From contig JAWPHD010010204.1 in the NCBI GenBank assembly GCA_037043455.1, forward strand, positions 1 through 64,000: 64,000 bases of DNA, in the 5' to 3' direction. Shown in pieces: positions 1-12,228 of this stretch. Under the pieces are notes generated by a model. That model was not told the DNA's origin. It saw nothing but the letters and a program-made list of their open reading frames with translations, and searched no databases. This DNA is from Cyrtodaria siliqua (taxonomy: Eukaryota > Mollusca > Bivalvia > Adapedonta > Hiatellidae). Every line of letters begins with the position of its first letter. Position 1 is the stretch's first letter. The translations under genes were made by a program, and so were the position numbers.

Positions 1-880
1 TGTCAATCGCAGACGCTACATTCTGCCAGGTGATATCTGTGTTCATATTTGATTCGTCTTTAGCTGTGTTGTACTGAGTTGTGTTTACACCTTCTCCATT
101 CGAGATCTCATTTATACTGTCAACATCACTCCCATGTATCTTATTGGGGTTTGTTTTGAATTTCGATTGAACAAACTGACATGGATTTCCGAGTTTGGTT
201 AGTTTTCTGTAAGCAGTGGGTATAGGGACAGACGCATTCCTGTAAGCGATCTTCATGTTAAAAATTGTACTGATAACAATCAGAACGCTGCCAATGAATA
301 TGTAAATAAGATAGTAACACAGCAGAGACATCGGAGCTGACGTTTTGGGTATATTGTCGTTGACAAGTGTGATAAACACGGCGAACGACAAAAACACCGT
401 GATAGCGTAAGAGATACGCTCGCCGCTCTCAGAGGGTATCAGATAAACCATACAGTTCAGGAAACTCAGGAAAACGATGGGCAGAATTATATTTACCACG
501 AAAAACTCAGATTTCCTTTGAAAGGTGAATCCGAAGAAGGCGATGGATAGAGAGTTACTTGTCTGTGTTTCTGTAGCGGTGCTCTTCAACGTCCATTCAC
601 CTGTGTCATGATAGAAGGACGTAATAACTGTACTTTGTGGTGTCTGTATAAGTATTTCTTTATCTGTGTACGACCATGGCAACACAGATATTTGGCATGT
701 TTGTGTGTCAAAAGGATAGCTATATATATTGTAGGAACAGGCGATATTGAAGACATCCCCAGGATTCCAGATTGCCAGTCCAGTATAGAAGATTCGAACA
801 AGAACAGTTTTTGGATTTAAATCTTCTAGATTGCTGAGTTTCAAAGACGGATTTCCGAGCACTAAGGGTGGTTTCCATAC
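1..880 (-). CDS. Receptor exon 2: Cys-loop, TM1-TM3, start of cytoplasmic loop
   Basis: The acceptor at 881-882 has a T-rich tract. The exon opens with VWKPPLVLGNPS, the family's conserved W-x-P region, in the same phase as exon 1. It is open for 293 codons to the window edge. The motif order NPGDVFNIACSY, PFDTQTC, QRKSEFFVVNIILP (TM1), SGERISYAITVFLSF (TM2) and LLCYYLIYIFIGS (TM3) fixes the family. One exon covering the Cys-loop to TM3 is unusually large for this family and suggests intron loss. Confidence 0.93.
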
Positions 881-3800
881 CTGAAAAAAACACATAAAAA
901 AAAGTTGAAGCAATGCAAATAGTAACCAATAATATAATTATAATGATTTAAAATACAATAAATATTTTTAAAATACATATTAACTATTTATAACATTTGA
1001 CAGTTATTAATACCAGGAAACGTACTGTACTGTAAAATACAAAATTGTTATCCAGCTGAAATGATAAAAATATAGTTCAACATATTTCAAATAATTTAAA
1101 CATTATATAACCAATGTGCGAAATCAACCTTTTTGGATCATAGCCAATGGGGCAATGAGCATTTGAATTGTCATAGTCCCAGCTGTATTGTCGTAGGGCG
1201 AGCTAAAACCATTCATTTATGTTTGTGTTAATTTATGGTCCCTTATTTATAAACAACCCGAAATAACAACAATAACTCAGTTTTATACATTTTTACAAAT
1301 TTATTTAATATTCCTTGGCATAGATTACTATTTTATTTTAGTTTTCAGAATAATCCGGTTCAGAGTCATATCCAGATTCATGATCTAAATATTCATCAAT
1401 ATCTTAATCCAAATGAGCAGGAATCTGACCACCCTTTACAACCTCAGCTGCTGTATCATCGTCATTCCCACCCTGTACAACCTCAGCTGCAGTATCTCCA
1501 TCAATCTCACCCTGTACAACCTCAGCTGGTGTATCATCGTCATTCCCACCCTGTACAACCTAAGAAGCATAATCACTCCATTTCTGTACAATTCAGCTGC
1601 AGTATCACAATCACTTTCTTCTCTCTGTATAACGTCAGCTACAATATCTCCATCGCTCCCACCCAGTACAACATCACCTGCAGTATCACCATCACTCACA
1701 CTGTGTACAATATCAGCCGCCATATCTCCATCGCTCCCACCCTGGACAACATCAGCTGCCGTATCTCCATCGCTCCCACCATGGACAACATCAGCTGCAG
1801 TATCACTATCACTCCCACTCTTTTCAATATCAGCTGCCATATCTCCATCGCTCCCACTCTGGACAACATCAGCTGCAGTATCACAATCACTTCCACTCTG
1901 TACAATATCAGCTGCCATATCTCCATATCTCCCACCCTGGACAACATCAGCTGCAGTATCATACTCCATTAAGAGTGTCTGCCTACAAAGAGTTGATTTT
2001 GCAGCAGCTTTGTTCCTTTGGAAATTTGGCCTCTTTGGTCTTGTAGAGGAACAGATTGCATACATCGAGGGTTTAACGCGAAACTATTGTAACTCACTTT
2101 CAGAAAAATTTACAGGAGAAGCAAAAAACGTCTTATTGTCATCATAAATGCATTGAAGAACTTTATTCTCTGGCATGTAATAAAGAAATGGTATCCATTT
2201 ATGATTTGAGAAGAAAAGAAATAATTCATGTAATTCTGTACGAGATATTTAAGAAATATTGACTTACAATAGTTTCGCGCTAAATATTTGAAGATGTAGA
2301 TGATTTTTTTCAGGGCGAAACTATTGTAACTAACATTTTTTAGCAGTTTTTGATACATTTGTTCAGATTTTTTTATTAAAAACTACATACTTCAATGAAA
2401 ACTATTGGACAGTGTAGTTTTATGCAGTAAGTTTGTATGTTAAGGCTCATTTTGGACAAACCTAAGAATGGTATGCAACCCGAAATCCCTTAAGTTCTTG
2501 TATCTTTATTTTAAGTTGAGTTTCACAATTGAAACATACAGCAGTTATTATTATCTTCCTTTTACATAGTTAATATTAGATCTTTTCCCTCTTCAGTAAG
2601 TTATATGAGAACTAATTGGACTTAATAATTGTTTTATGCGAAACTATTGTAAGTCAATATTATTTTAAATAACTGACTTTTAAACAAACGATACATCGAA
2701 ATATGGTGTAGACAATACTTGTATAAACATTACTTGTTATAAAGATTATTTAATATAGTAAAGTCACACAATTCAGACAAGATGAAGATAAGAACACTTA
2801 TATGAAGTGCAATATCTTATAATTTCTTTATAAAGCTAAAAAGTGTTTGTAAAAATTACTTATGGCAAGTGGCTATTTTAACAAACACGTTTTTTGTGGC
2901 GATTAGCTTATTGTAGGGACAATGGATTTTACTGAATGGGTGAACCTCTAGCTTCTTGCACCACTGTGTCTCTTCTTTCGGTTTAGGAGGTGGAGGGGTG
3001 TGTGTTGTTTGTAGAGGGGTGGGATAGGGGTGATGGAAGTAAAAACTTTAAGTATTATTAAACTTGACTGAATAATCCCATATAAAATAGTGTCTTAGTT
3101 GCAATTCTCAGTTCTGCATATATTATAATTGTGTTAGTTTAAATTGCAAAATGACTTTAACCTGTCCTTGATAGAACCATTCACTTGAAGAGGCACATGG
3201 CAATCTTGATGTATTTAAAAATCATGGCGTCGAGTTAGTTTTTCCAAATATCTTGCATGTTTTAAATAATTCTTTCAATAATTCAAAGTAATTGTTTTTA
3301 CATATTATTAATTGTTGATTATATTACACCAACACTATATTTAAAACCTATGACAGAAGAAAGAAGTAGAATTTGAAATTATATTTCCTTTAATATAATT
3401 ATATGCAAGCAGGTTTAAAGTTACGCTTATACTGGATTCATAATTTAAGCTTTGATGACTACTTCAAGATTCCTATGGATCCCTTTAATGCAAAGCAGTT
3501 GGTGAAATATGTACCTTCCTACATACCCACCCACTTATGAAATCTTGGACAGGGAAACCGCTAACAAACTGTTTATTAAGGATGGCCTAAAGAGTTTATA
3601 CCAGCCCTGACCTTTGATATTATAAGTATTACTTACTGCTTTATATAATATACTCGGTAAAAACGTTTTGGACCAGGGTATATAATGTCATATAAAAATA
3701 AAACTAGTGGACAGAATTTAAGTATCTCTTTTTAGTAACCAAGGTCTACCCTATCTGGTTAATTTGGTACCATAAACATTAAATTCCAAACATTTGCAAA

Positions 3801-6800
3801 GCAATGTGAAAACTTACTCACCTTATTAATAAGGTAATTATGAGATAATTAATTACTAATCATTTAAAAATCCCTAAACACATGAGGGTAAGTAATATTA
3901 ATAAAACAGTGTTGTTTTTCATTGAACTTAGAGAAACAACTAACATTTCTTCTCGATTACCACAAATTCAAACTCGACAATCATTGTTTGAGAGAGTGAT
4001 GTGTAAAACTTGCTTAATATTTTAATATTATTAGCTCTGAAGTATAAAACAATTTGTCCACTTTACAGATAGAAATCCTTAAACTGAGTCACGAAAATTT
4101 TCAAAACATCATTAATTTTACCTAATTAGACACCGGAAAATGGATATTTACTCCTGGAATTCACAAATAAATGAAAATTTGTAAATAAACCGCAATAAAA
4201 GTTTAAAATATTAATCTGTTTCATGACTTTTGTACATCCTATCAATACTTTACACAGAAAAACATACGTGCACATGATGTTTCGGCAATGTTTAAAAAAC
4301 TTTTCACAATATATATTTTTACCAGATACAACACAAAATACAACAGTTAATTAACTTCATATCAGTTTGCAAAGCTTGGAAAAAAAGGGGCTTGGCAATA
4401 ATTATTAATTCTTCTGTGGAACCACTGATATCCCTAATTGTGTGATCCCAAGTGGAGGCTAAAATGAATAAAAACCAACCTTACATACTTTCATTACCGC
4501 GTTTTTTATTACAAATAACCTTTAATGTCCTAAGAATGGTATGCAATAAAACTCCTTAAAGTTCTTCAATCTTTAATTTAACTTATATTTCACATAAGAA
4601 ACATAGAGCAGTTATTATTTCCTTCATTTGGAATAATTATTATGTAAATATTGTAAAGTTTAATGAAAATCAAATTTGACTTACAATAGTTTCGCGCCAA
4701 ATTATTTTTGAACGCAAAACTAATGTAAATTATTATACACTTAAATAAATTTGCAAGAAACAACATGATTTTGTTGGCTTTAAACAATCCCTTATATGAA
4801 GATTTAATCAAAAACAAATGCAAAACTGTTTTAAATGATTTAAAGGCGAGTTACAATAGTTTCGCATTAAAAAAAAAAGCTGTATGAGATACAATAATAT
4901 GACACTTTTTATTTTTCTCCACCAACTTTTAGAATCTAGTTCTAATATTTTGTGACATTATAAAGGGTCAGTATCTGATAAGGATTATGTAAAAAAATGA
5001 TTTTCAGAAAAAAAGTGAGTTACAATAGTTTCGCGTTAAGCCCTCGACATGTTTTTGTATTTGTTCTTTTTTTCTTTTTTTTAAATTAAGCTGTGTGGAA
5101 AAAAATCTATTTTACATGTGTTGCAGACTTTTGCATACGGCATCGTCTGCATCTCTTCGTTCAATGCGTCTTTATCATCTGCAATGCAAGACGGTCAGGG
5201 AGTTGGTTCATGACCAACCATTTCATTGATTTTACTATCGCCAGTTGGTCCCGGATTTGTGCATTTTAATAATAGTTTGTCTTGATCAGTCTTCGCCAAT
5301 TTCATCATCAATGACATTATATTTATTAGGTATGTCCTCTTCTTCCTCTTCGTCGTCATCGTCAACACCGTCGTCCAGATTTATAACTACATCTATGAAA
5401 ATAAACACACATGGAAGAAGATTGGTTTGTATTAAATGAAAAATCTAATTTATTATTTAAACGGAAATGAACACTTTAACTGTTAGGGTTCTCACTAAAA
5501 ATGTATTAAACAACTAAGCTTTAGAACTTCTTATTATTGTCTTCCGTCAACGTCCCAACAGTTTGCCTCGATCTTTTCTATGACATGTCTCTCCGATTCC
5601 TTCCAATCTTCATTACTTATCCTTTCACTGGCTTCATGAAAGAGTCATCAACATGGAGAGCTTAAACGTTGTTCTATGAGAGACCTATCCTTTTTTGTTT
5701 GCTAAAAATAACGACACACTTATGTAAACTTACATTTTGCTTATTAGGCACACCAACTAGAGCTACACATATATTTCACTTCTAATCATTAAAATTAGCA
5801 AAAACAAAAATAATGTCGTATTCTCGCTATACTCTCTTTGTGTCATAAGCAACAGTTTGTAAATGCTCAGATAAGCTCAATTGCACAATTGCACAATAAG
5901 TTCACCATAGCATACAGGTAATCGCTGCACAACATGTCCATTTTTCGCTGGGATGACATCTGTCAGATATTCTTGTTTTTGCGTATTTGCAGTAACCTTG
6001 AGCAACAGTTCAGTCGGAAACAGAAATAAATTAATTTAAAGAACAAGAAGCATAAATCAAAGCCAAACGACAATAGATCTAGATGGCTATGCATAAATAT
6101 ATAAAACTGTGTTACTTTGTTTCAGCACATCCGTATTGACCTTTTCCCTTTCCCCTGTAAGCCATTCAATTATTTCCGGCTGGCTTCTTGAACTTGTCGG
6201 GAAATACGATGTTTCTACAATATCACCAATAACCTTTAAAAGAATGAAGAATGTCACAACATTGATATCATCGGCAATCTTGTAAAGATCCTCGCCTTTG
6301 GAATTGGTATGTGAGGCATTGGCTAGATGTGTCAAAAATCCGTTTTATCCTCTGAAAAAAAAACGCAATTGTTTTACAATATAGGGAACCCAGCGAGTTC
6401 CACCAACTGGTGTTGGTAATAAGCGTTTCTCTCTTAGGCATGTGTGCATTAACTCAGAATCAAGTATATTCAATTGAATATTTAAATGCAAGGAAAAAGA
6501 GCTTAGTAAAATCCTGACTTTTATAAATATCTCATTTTTTTTAAAAACGCTATCCGGATATTTACATGGTGCACACAAACGGCGACGATTGAATATAGAA
6601 GAAGAAGAAGCAATTTATTTAAAAATCAGTAAGCCATAGGCCCATGTGATCATACAGTAGTATACAAATACATTTTAACAGAACGTAACAGAATCAAACC
6701 TTTTGTTCAGATTTGTGCCGTTTTTCATAAGTTGTTTTTGTTTATTTTACCGGCCGTTTTGCCTCCTTTTTATTTGTTTATTCCACCGGCCTTTGTTTTG

Positions 6801-8601
6801 CACCGTTTTTCAGAAGCTGTTTTCATTTATTCCACAGGCCTTTATTTGCGCTTCCTGGTTGCGCTCCAGGCACTTAAGACGTTTATTTTGACACGGCTAT
6901 CTCACCGTTTGACATTGAAACCGAAAACGGTGCGCACAAACGGTGTTTTGGTAGAACAAAATCCGCGTTTTCAAAAGTTGTTCTTCCGGTAACGTATTTT
7001 AATGCATGTTTACGATTAAAACTAGTATCTGATTATTACGTGAAAAGCGACCAAGAAAGTGTCATAGCCCGACGGCCTTTTCATGTTCCAAGCACACTTT
7101 TTATATCCTCGTACTATCGCTAATTTATTTCGCACACTGTTTAACTTTGACGATAATGATATGCCATCTCGTAACATGTCAGAACTTCGTGAACAAATAT
7201 ATGGAAATGTCAAAACTTTAAGAATAACTATATGGGCAATATGCAAGCAAGCATGGACCTGTCGGAATTTCTTGAAACAGTTACAAAAGAAATATAAAAA
7301 GATCGGACAGGGAAAGTAGCATTCAAGGAGGACAGTAAACCACAAAACACAGAAACAAACACGCAAACAGACAAACAAGAAGGCAAAAGCAATAATAAAT
7401 GCAAACGACATCACAAACACAAAAAGGGTTGACAATAGGGCTACCGCCTTGGAACGGTCAGTGGCAAAGTAGGCCACTGGGGGTTTAAACCGGTTCTAGG
7501 GTGCACCAAACCTCACACTTACCCTACTGTCATCCCATTAAAACAGGACAGTGTAAATAAAGAAATCCCCGCCATGATCTAATCTCTAACCAACAAGGCA
7601 GCATCAATAGGCAATATAAGTAAAACACAAATATGCTCGTGTAAATATAATACAAGAAAAACAAAAAAACAAAACAATAGCCTAGAAAGCCACAATGAAG
7701 GTACTCAATGACTTTGCAGAAGCCAGAGCAGTAAGAGAATAAACCATTAAGGGCACGACAAGAAAGATCATGGACAAACATCAAACGCCACCGTCCCAAT
7801 GGGCTTTAGGTAGGCGTCATCATAGGGTCCACAGCCTGTCCGGTCATCGTACAATTAAAGAGGAAAGCATAGTGGCGAACTGTAAAAGGGTACACCACCA
7901 AGCATGCAGTACGTTGCAAAATGATAAGGTCATAACCTCTTTTGACAAACTTTTTAACAAGTTTAACAAAGATAGTATGAAAGTGATCATGACCTAGAAT
8001 CTTACGAAGTTTATAAATCACATCACCATAGAAGTCAGGTTGTGATAGTCCTTGTCGCAGAAGAGTCCTTAAATTACTTTTATATTTGGAAAGAAGATCA
8101 GGGTTACGATAATAAAATTTTGCAAAGGACATGCCAGAATTTCTTGGACAACTTTATGGACAAATGTGTGGACATGTCAAGAAATTCGCTCATCGTTCCC
8201 ACCACTCCCCACTACCTCCCTCGCTCGCTCGCTTGTCATAGTTTGCAAGTATTTCTGATTCAGACTAAATAAAAATGTACCTTATCTGCCGAAAATAGTA
8301 CGCTAGCAATTTCTTCGTAATCGGCTGGATTCCATGTCATTCGGTCTTCTATCCATGCAACATTGAGGTAACCAACAGTGTCCATTTCACCTCTTATTTC
8401 ATCTATGTCATTCAGTGACGTCAGATAAAACGTAGCGTTTACAACCAATGGACCTGCACTGCCAAGGCCTGGACGGATATAATCGCCATAGTTATAAAGA
8501 AGGTCCCTATGTAAATCCATTGTTTTGTTTAAAACAATTGATGAACCAGCTTCACAAGATTGTGCTAGTAAAGCACAGAGAGCGAATTTTATCAAAAACA
8601 T
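1..8601 (-). CDS. Nicotinic-type Cys-loop receptor subunit, 3' part outside window
   Basis: A pentameric ligand-gated channel subunit of the plasma membrane in two visible exons, 8,281-8,601 and 1-880, joined in phase 0 with GT and AG at the junctions. About 400 residues are in the window: signal peptide, agonist-binding ectodomain, the Cys-loop (C155 and C169, exactly 13 residues between, with the usual PFD core), TM1 at about 233-255, TM2 at about 263-282, TM3 at about 290-320, and the start of the cytoplasmic loop. TM4 lies beyond position 1. The SGER stretch before TM2 is the pattern of cation-selective members. There is no vicinal Cys-Cys pair in loop C, so it resembles a non-alpha subunit. 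The intron is 7.4 kb and full of mobile elements. The family is certain; the ligand is not, since mollusc lineages have many divergent members. No frameshift or stop was seen. Confidence 0.93.
1335..2065 (-). pseudogene. Acidic protein relic with about 14 tandem 13-residue repeats
   Basis: On the minus strand a 39-bp unit repeats about 14 times between about 1,420 and 1,970. It encodes variants of GDTAADVVQGGSD, changing at few positions (T/M, V/I, Q/H, S/C/G). Upstream is a short basic head rich in Lys and Arg. Near 1,570 the repeat frame shifts, and the same motif continues in another frame (DGDTAAEVVQGGN) to a stop, followed by an acidic tail ending GYDSEPDYSEN. The conserved amino-acid period across a frameshift suggests a once-coding minisatellite. 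I do not recognise the protein. The plus-strand reading here is a shadow. Confidence 0.45.
2061..5050. mobile_element. Non-autonomous DNA element or repeat complex with a recurrent 20-bp motif
   Basis: Both ends carry a matching inverted sequence of about 45 bp: near 2,061-2,100 reading CGAGGG(T)TTAACGCGAAACTATTGTAACTCAC and its reverse complement near 5,010-5,050. The core TTAACGCGAAACTATTGTAA or a variant recurs at about 2,074, 2,264, 2,314, 2,637, 4,681, 4,712, 4,850 and 5,019 in both orientations. Pairs at 2,264/2,314 and 4,681/4,712 would form hairpins. Nothing coding was seen inside. Stretches near 2,458-2,570 and 4,528-4,630 are related direct repeats. Subterminal motif clusters are known in hAT-type transposons; that assignment is inference. 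Confidence 0.5.
2700..4500. other. Non-coding AT-rich interior of the 2.0-5.0 kb repeat complex
   Basis: No open frame with protein-like composition, no RNA gene and no clear repeat was seen in this stretch. It appears to be the anonymous filler of the surrounding inverted-repeat element. Confidence 0.4.
5240..6580 (-). pseudogene. hAT-like (ZNF862/DUF4371-type) transposase relic
   Basis: Minus-strand fragments in order: 6,578-6,345 with LPTPVGGTRWVPYIVKQL, 6,335-6,100 continuing THLANASHTNSKGEDLYKI and then VVTFFILLKVIGDIVE, a fragment near 5,640-5,530 (EASERISNEDWKESERHVIE), and an acidic Glu/Asp-run piece near 5,390-5,280. The PTxVGGTRW...LLRG...HL pattern followed by a helical FFILL-VI segment is the core seen in ZNF862-like proteins derived from hAT transposases. 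A stop and frame change lie between the first two pieces, and several AG acceptors can be read. It is either a decayed copy or a poorly resolved multi-exon gene. Confidence 0.5.
6600..7300. other. Intron stretch without recognised gene
   Basis: It contains T-rich sequence near 6,700-6,850 with a repeated TTTATTCCAC(C/A)GGCC phrase. No coding or structural signal could be supported. Confidence 0.35.
7300..8135 (-). mobile_element. 3' end of RT element, subfamily 1, copy in receptor intron
   Basis: The minus strand at 8,132-7,806 encodes the C-terminal part of a reverse transcriptase family found repeatedly in this window ([35 protein letters not shown]). The element's 3' untranslated region follows, including the constant stretch around 7,428-7,465 (CTACCGCCTTGGAACGGTCA). 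The 5' part is absent. The fragment starts about 145 bp inside the intron from the exon 1 donor. The same 3' sequence occurs near 18.7, 24.0, 24.3, 30.5, 45.0 and 47.7 kb. Assignment to Penelope-like elements is inference. Confidence 0.75.
8281..8601 (-). CDS. Receptor exon 1: signal peptide and N-terminal ectodomain
   Basis: 107 codons from an ATG followed by a hydrophobic leader (MFLIKFALCALLAQSCEA), a plausible cleavage site after A18, then the family's N-terminal helix and YxxxIRPG motif. The reading continues to ...SADK and then meets a GTACAT donor at 8,280. The ATG is chosen because it directly precedes the leader. An N-glycosylation sequon (VNAT) lies in the early beta strands. Confidence 0.93.
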
Positions 8602-9931
8602 TGTGATGCCTTCGTTGACGATTAGCCCTGGACTGCCAATTTTAGAATAAGCGTTTATGAAGAATGATTAATACCTTATAGAAATGTGTATTGAATAATC
8701 CATAGGGAGCAGCACAATCCTATTTTACTAATTATCAATTAAGTCGTTATTTTATTTCAATAATTCCTGATCTGTGGGATACAGTATTCGATTTAAGCTG
8801 CACTAGTGTTTACAGTAATAATCAATTATTCAAATATGGTATCAATTAACTGATGATAGGAAATGAAACTTTATTGAAGTTGGTCGCTTGTTTTACAAAT
8901 GTTAATCACATTATATTTGTGTAACGATTAAAATTATATCGTAAATGGGTCCTAAATTGTCATTCATTTGAGTTTTGTCCATTATGTCAATATGCCAATA
9001 AAAACTAAGTTATTTTTTATCGAAAATTGATGTATTAATAATGGACGGTTTCCTTACATTCTCTTTTTTAATAAGTTAATAGCGAGTGTTTTTTATTATC
9101 AACAAAGTCTGTTTATATCAAATAATATTTCGTAATGATTTAACTATTTACTTAGTATGAATGACGCGCAAATAATAACTTAAATGTTGGCTATTGACAG
9201 TGTAAATTTATTGTAGAAACGAATTTTGAGAGAAGAGTAAGATTTTCTCATACAAAGCCAAATTTAAACTTTCCTCAATTGACGTTCTGTAACCTATTGG
9301 TTCTCACATCGTTAATAAATTATTGAGTTTCGTATGCATATGTCTATATATTGCCATTTTTGCCCATGCAATTTGTGTTAGCGTTTTTCCCAAGGAAAAC
9401 AAACATTTTATGCAAAGCATTATATTGCAAAGAAGAAGAAAATTTGACATTTATTTAAAGTATAAAACGAGACAAAAATCAGTGTGGTTGATACAATTTA
9501 GGAACACAGCTGTGAATTGATGACACACAAACATTATAATAAGACTACGACTATCCCATGGAATAAGTCTCACTTCCGCTTAATGGATCTAGAGCGTCTT
9601 CGGGTATATCCGAACACCTAAGGTATTTTCGATATGTTGCCTTCCGTACCGAATTTATTTTGAAGGTACATATTCCAATAAATACATTATTTATCGCTTG
9701 TTCAAATAAGATTATCATTAATTTGTTATATACAGCATTTCTTTTAAAAAGACGTATTTCCCCCATACATCGACGTCGGCAACTTCCGAACACGTCGGGT
9801 GCGCCGAACATCATGTTTCGGGTAATTCCGAACAGTGTCGGGTAATTCCAAACAGAACGGTATTTTTAAAAAAATCGTCACATTTAAAACATTTTACTAG
9901 TTTACAACACACACTAATCATTAGTTATGAA
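8602..9931. other. Upstream region of the receptor gene, no gene seen
   Basis: This should hold the receptor promoter on the minus strand, but no convincing core promoter element stood out. Around 9,776-9,858 a short phrase, CGGGTAATTCC(G/A)AACAG, is tandemly repeated with related TTCCGAACA copies. It may belong to the end of the neighbouring pogo-like element. Short open frames here look random. Confidence 0.35.
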
Positions 9932-12080
9932 TTAAAGGAACTTTTTAATACTTAAGTAACGAAATTCAACCAATGTTTTAAAGTCCATACAACACATTGT
10001 CTCAACACAACTATTTTCAGTCAAAACTCCGTCGTCCTCAGAGTCGCAGTTTGGACATATAAATGACATAATGTCGGGAGCACATTTATCATGAGCCCAA
10101 CCACGGAACACAATACACTGAACCCATTCTTCCTCTGGCACGCTGTTTGAGAAGGGATCCATGCAGTATAAGCAGTACGCTTCATCGTCGTCGGATGACT
10201 CATCCGAGATTGCAACCATTTTCCGACTTTTTTAGCAGCTGACCCACGCTTTCTTTTATTTTTCGTTTTAAGCTCTTGTACATCACTTCTGTTCTTTAGT
10301 TTCTGTTCATTGCGCAGCTGTTGTTGGATCCTTTTGTCTTCTTTTAGCTTTTCCTTTTCTTGTTGTCTCTTCATCATTTCTTCGTTTTTTCTCATTTTGT
10401 TTTCTTCGAGTTGTGTTTTCCTTTTTTCACGCTCAAGCTGCCTTTTCAGCTTCTCTTCAAGAACCCTTTCTTTTTCTTTTTGCTTTTCCTGTTGCATTTT
10501 ACGGAATGCATTTCCTGTAATTGCCTTTGGATGTTTAATTGGATTTGATTTTCTTTCGTATGCAACTGAAGGAACTTTCAGGTATGTACTGAATGGAGAT
10601 AGTATTGGCTGATCATTTGGGATTGACGATGTTTCACCAGTTACATCGACTGCTGGTCCATGTGTTGCTATGTTGGTCGCCACTTCATTGGTATGTCCAT
10701 TTGATGTAGTTGCTACACCCGGTCCTATCACCGGGTTGGTGTCTGTTATGGCAGTAACTGGTACTGTGTCACCATTTTGAGCAAATCCAGTCTCCGTCGA
10801 CGCTGCTTCGGTTATAATGGGCGGCTCTGTAGAGGTATACTTGTTCAATTCGATGTTCGCAACCGATACTGTAGCAGCACCACGTTCGTTAATTGATGCT
10901 GACTTTACTGCAACAAATACACTGGATGGTTTTAATTTACTTGTACTGAGGACAACGTTTTCGTCAAGAGGAAAGAGTCCAGAACTTTTGAACGATATGA
11001 TTGCGTTTTCAACAGTTGTCGATTTCTGCCAAGGACCCTTGAATATTTTAGCAAAATCTTTCTTTGACACAGTTTCAGGAATATTTGCTATCTGAAAATC
11101 TCTAACAGTTTGTGACCAATTGTCCTTAAGTGGACTGAATAATCTAATATCCATTACATATGAACACTGTTCTCCGTGCAAATATCTGAAGCCTCAAGCG
11201 TTGTATGAGTGGTGTGTCCGTCCACAAATAGCAATATCGGACGTGTAACACCCCTTGAATTCAGATCTGGAATCAGAACCGACGTGAGCCAAGTGGAAAA
11301 TAACTCCGCATCCATCCATCCATTATCTGACCTCCCTATTGCGGCTTCCTCGAATCCGTCTAAGATGTTTGGACTAAATCGTTGTCCTGGGTAGACAAAC
11401 ATTGGAGTTATGAAGTGGCCTACCGCACTCATGCACGCCAACACGGTGATTTGTGATTTGTTACTTGATGTAACGTTGTACATAACTTTTGACCCTCTCA
11501 TAGCCAACACCTTGCCACTTTTAGGACACATCGGAAACCCCGTCTCATCAGCATTATAGATCCGTGATGGGTCGTTTATAAGCCCGGGCTCCTTAACTTC
11601 GTTTTCAAGAAAGTCACGAAGATCGGAATACCATTTTCGGATTTGGTTTGGGGTTACAACCGATCGTTCCTTCCCAAGCTGACTCGGTGAGCGAGGAGAT
11701 ATTTCGGGATGCCTTTTGATGAACCCGTAATACCAGTCCTTCCCTGGCTTATTATCCGTAAATGGGGTTTTCCTCCCTTCAGCGTCAATAATCTTTTTGA
11801 CGGTAGCTAGAAGTTCCTGTTTGGTTCGTCCATACCCAGTGCGCGCCATAGAAACCACCCAATCAGCAAGCCTGCGCTCTTCCTTATCTGTCAGTACTGT
11901 CCCCGCGCCTTTTCTATTGCTCGCATACTTCCCCTTAATGGTATCATGGAGGGTTGTTTCCCGTATATTGTACACGTTAGATGCTGCACACAAATTAAGA
12001 GCTCCGCTCTGCACTAAAGACGAGGCCTCAGCTAAGACATCAGACAAATAACGCCTTTTTGAACCAACTTGACGACTCAT
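9932..12080 (-). pseudogene. Pogo/Tigger-like DDE transposase with PHD-like tail, broken into three frames
   Basis: Three consecutive minus-strand frames make one protein. Frame 1 (12,080-11,154, 308 residues) has an N-terminal helix-turn-helix, a CENP-B-type region (about 60-130) and the DDE core with YNADETGF (D178) and LLFVDGHTTH (D287). Frame 2 (11,181-10,021) resumes at DIRLFSPLKDNW, where the third catalytic Asp sits, and ends in a Lys/Glu-rich coiled coil. Frame 3 (10,219-9,932) carries CLYCMD...WVQC...WAHDKC...CPNC, a PHD-like zinc finger. The family's usual CLPPH...QPL segment between frames 1 and 2 is missing, about 14 codons lost with a frame change. The second shift lies by an A6 run near 10,225. 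No clear terminal repeats were found. Confidence 0.85.
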
Positions 12081-12228
12081 CTAAAATTGAGAGTAGTACC
12101 AAATGCAATGCAGTCATCATTTTGTTAAGTTAATAAAGAGCTAAATAACATCACAATTTCGTGATATCAAATTGCTATTAACCTTAATAGATGTAGTTAA
12201 CGAGACGCTCTATGTTGTACAGGATACT

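Noticed and set aside
1413..2147. Plus-strand 244-residue Ser/Thr-rich protein
   Set aside because: It is the antisense reading of the 39-bp repeat; the minus-strand reading keeps the acidic repeat and has a sensible head and tail.
7022..7477. Hydrophobic 151-residue minus-strand frame resembling a membrane protein
   Set aside because: It reads through the RT element's 3' untranslated region and terminus; similar frames arise at other copies only by chance.
10310..10612. Ser/Phe-rich plus-strand frame
   Set aside because: Antisense of the Lys/Glu-rich coiled coil of the transposase.
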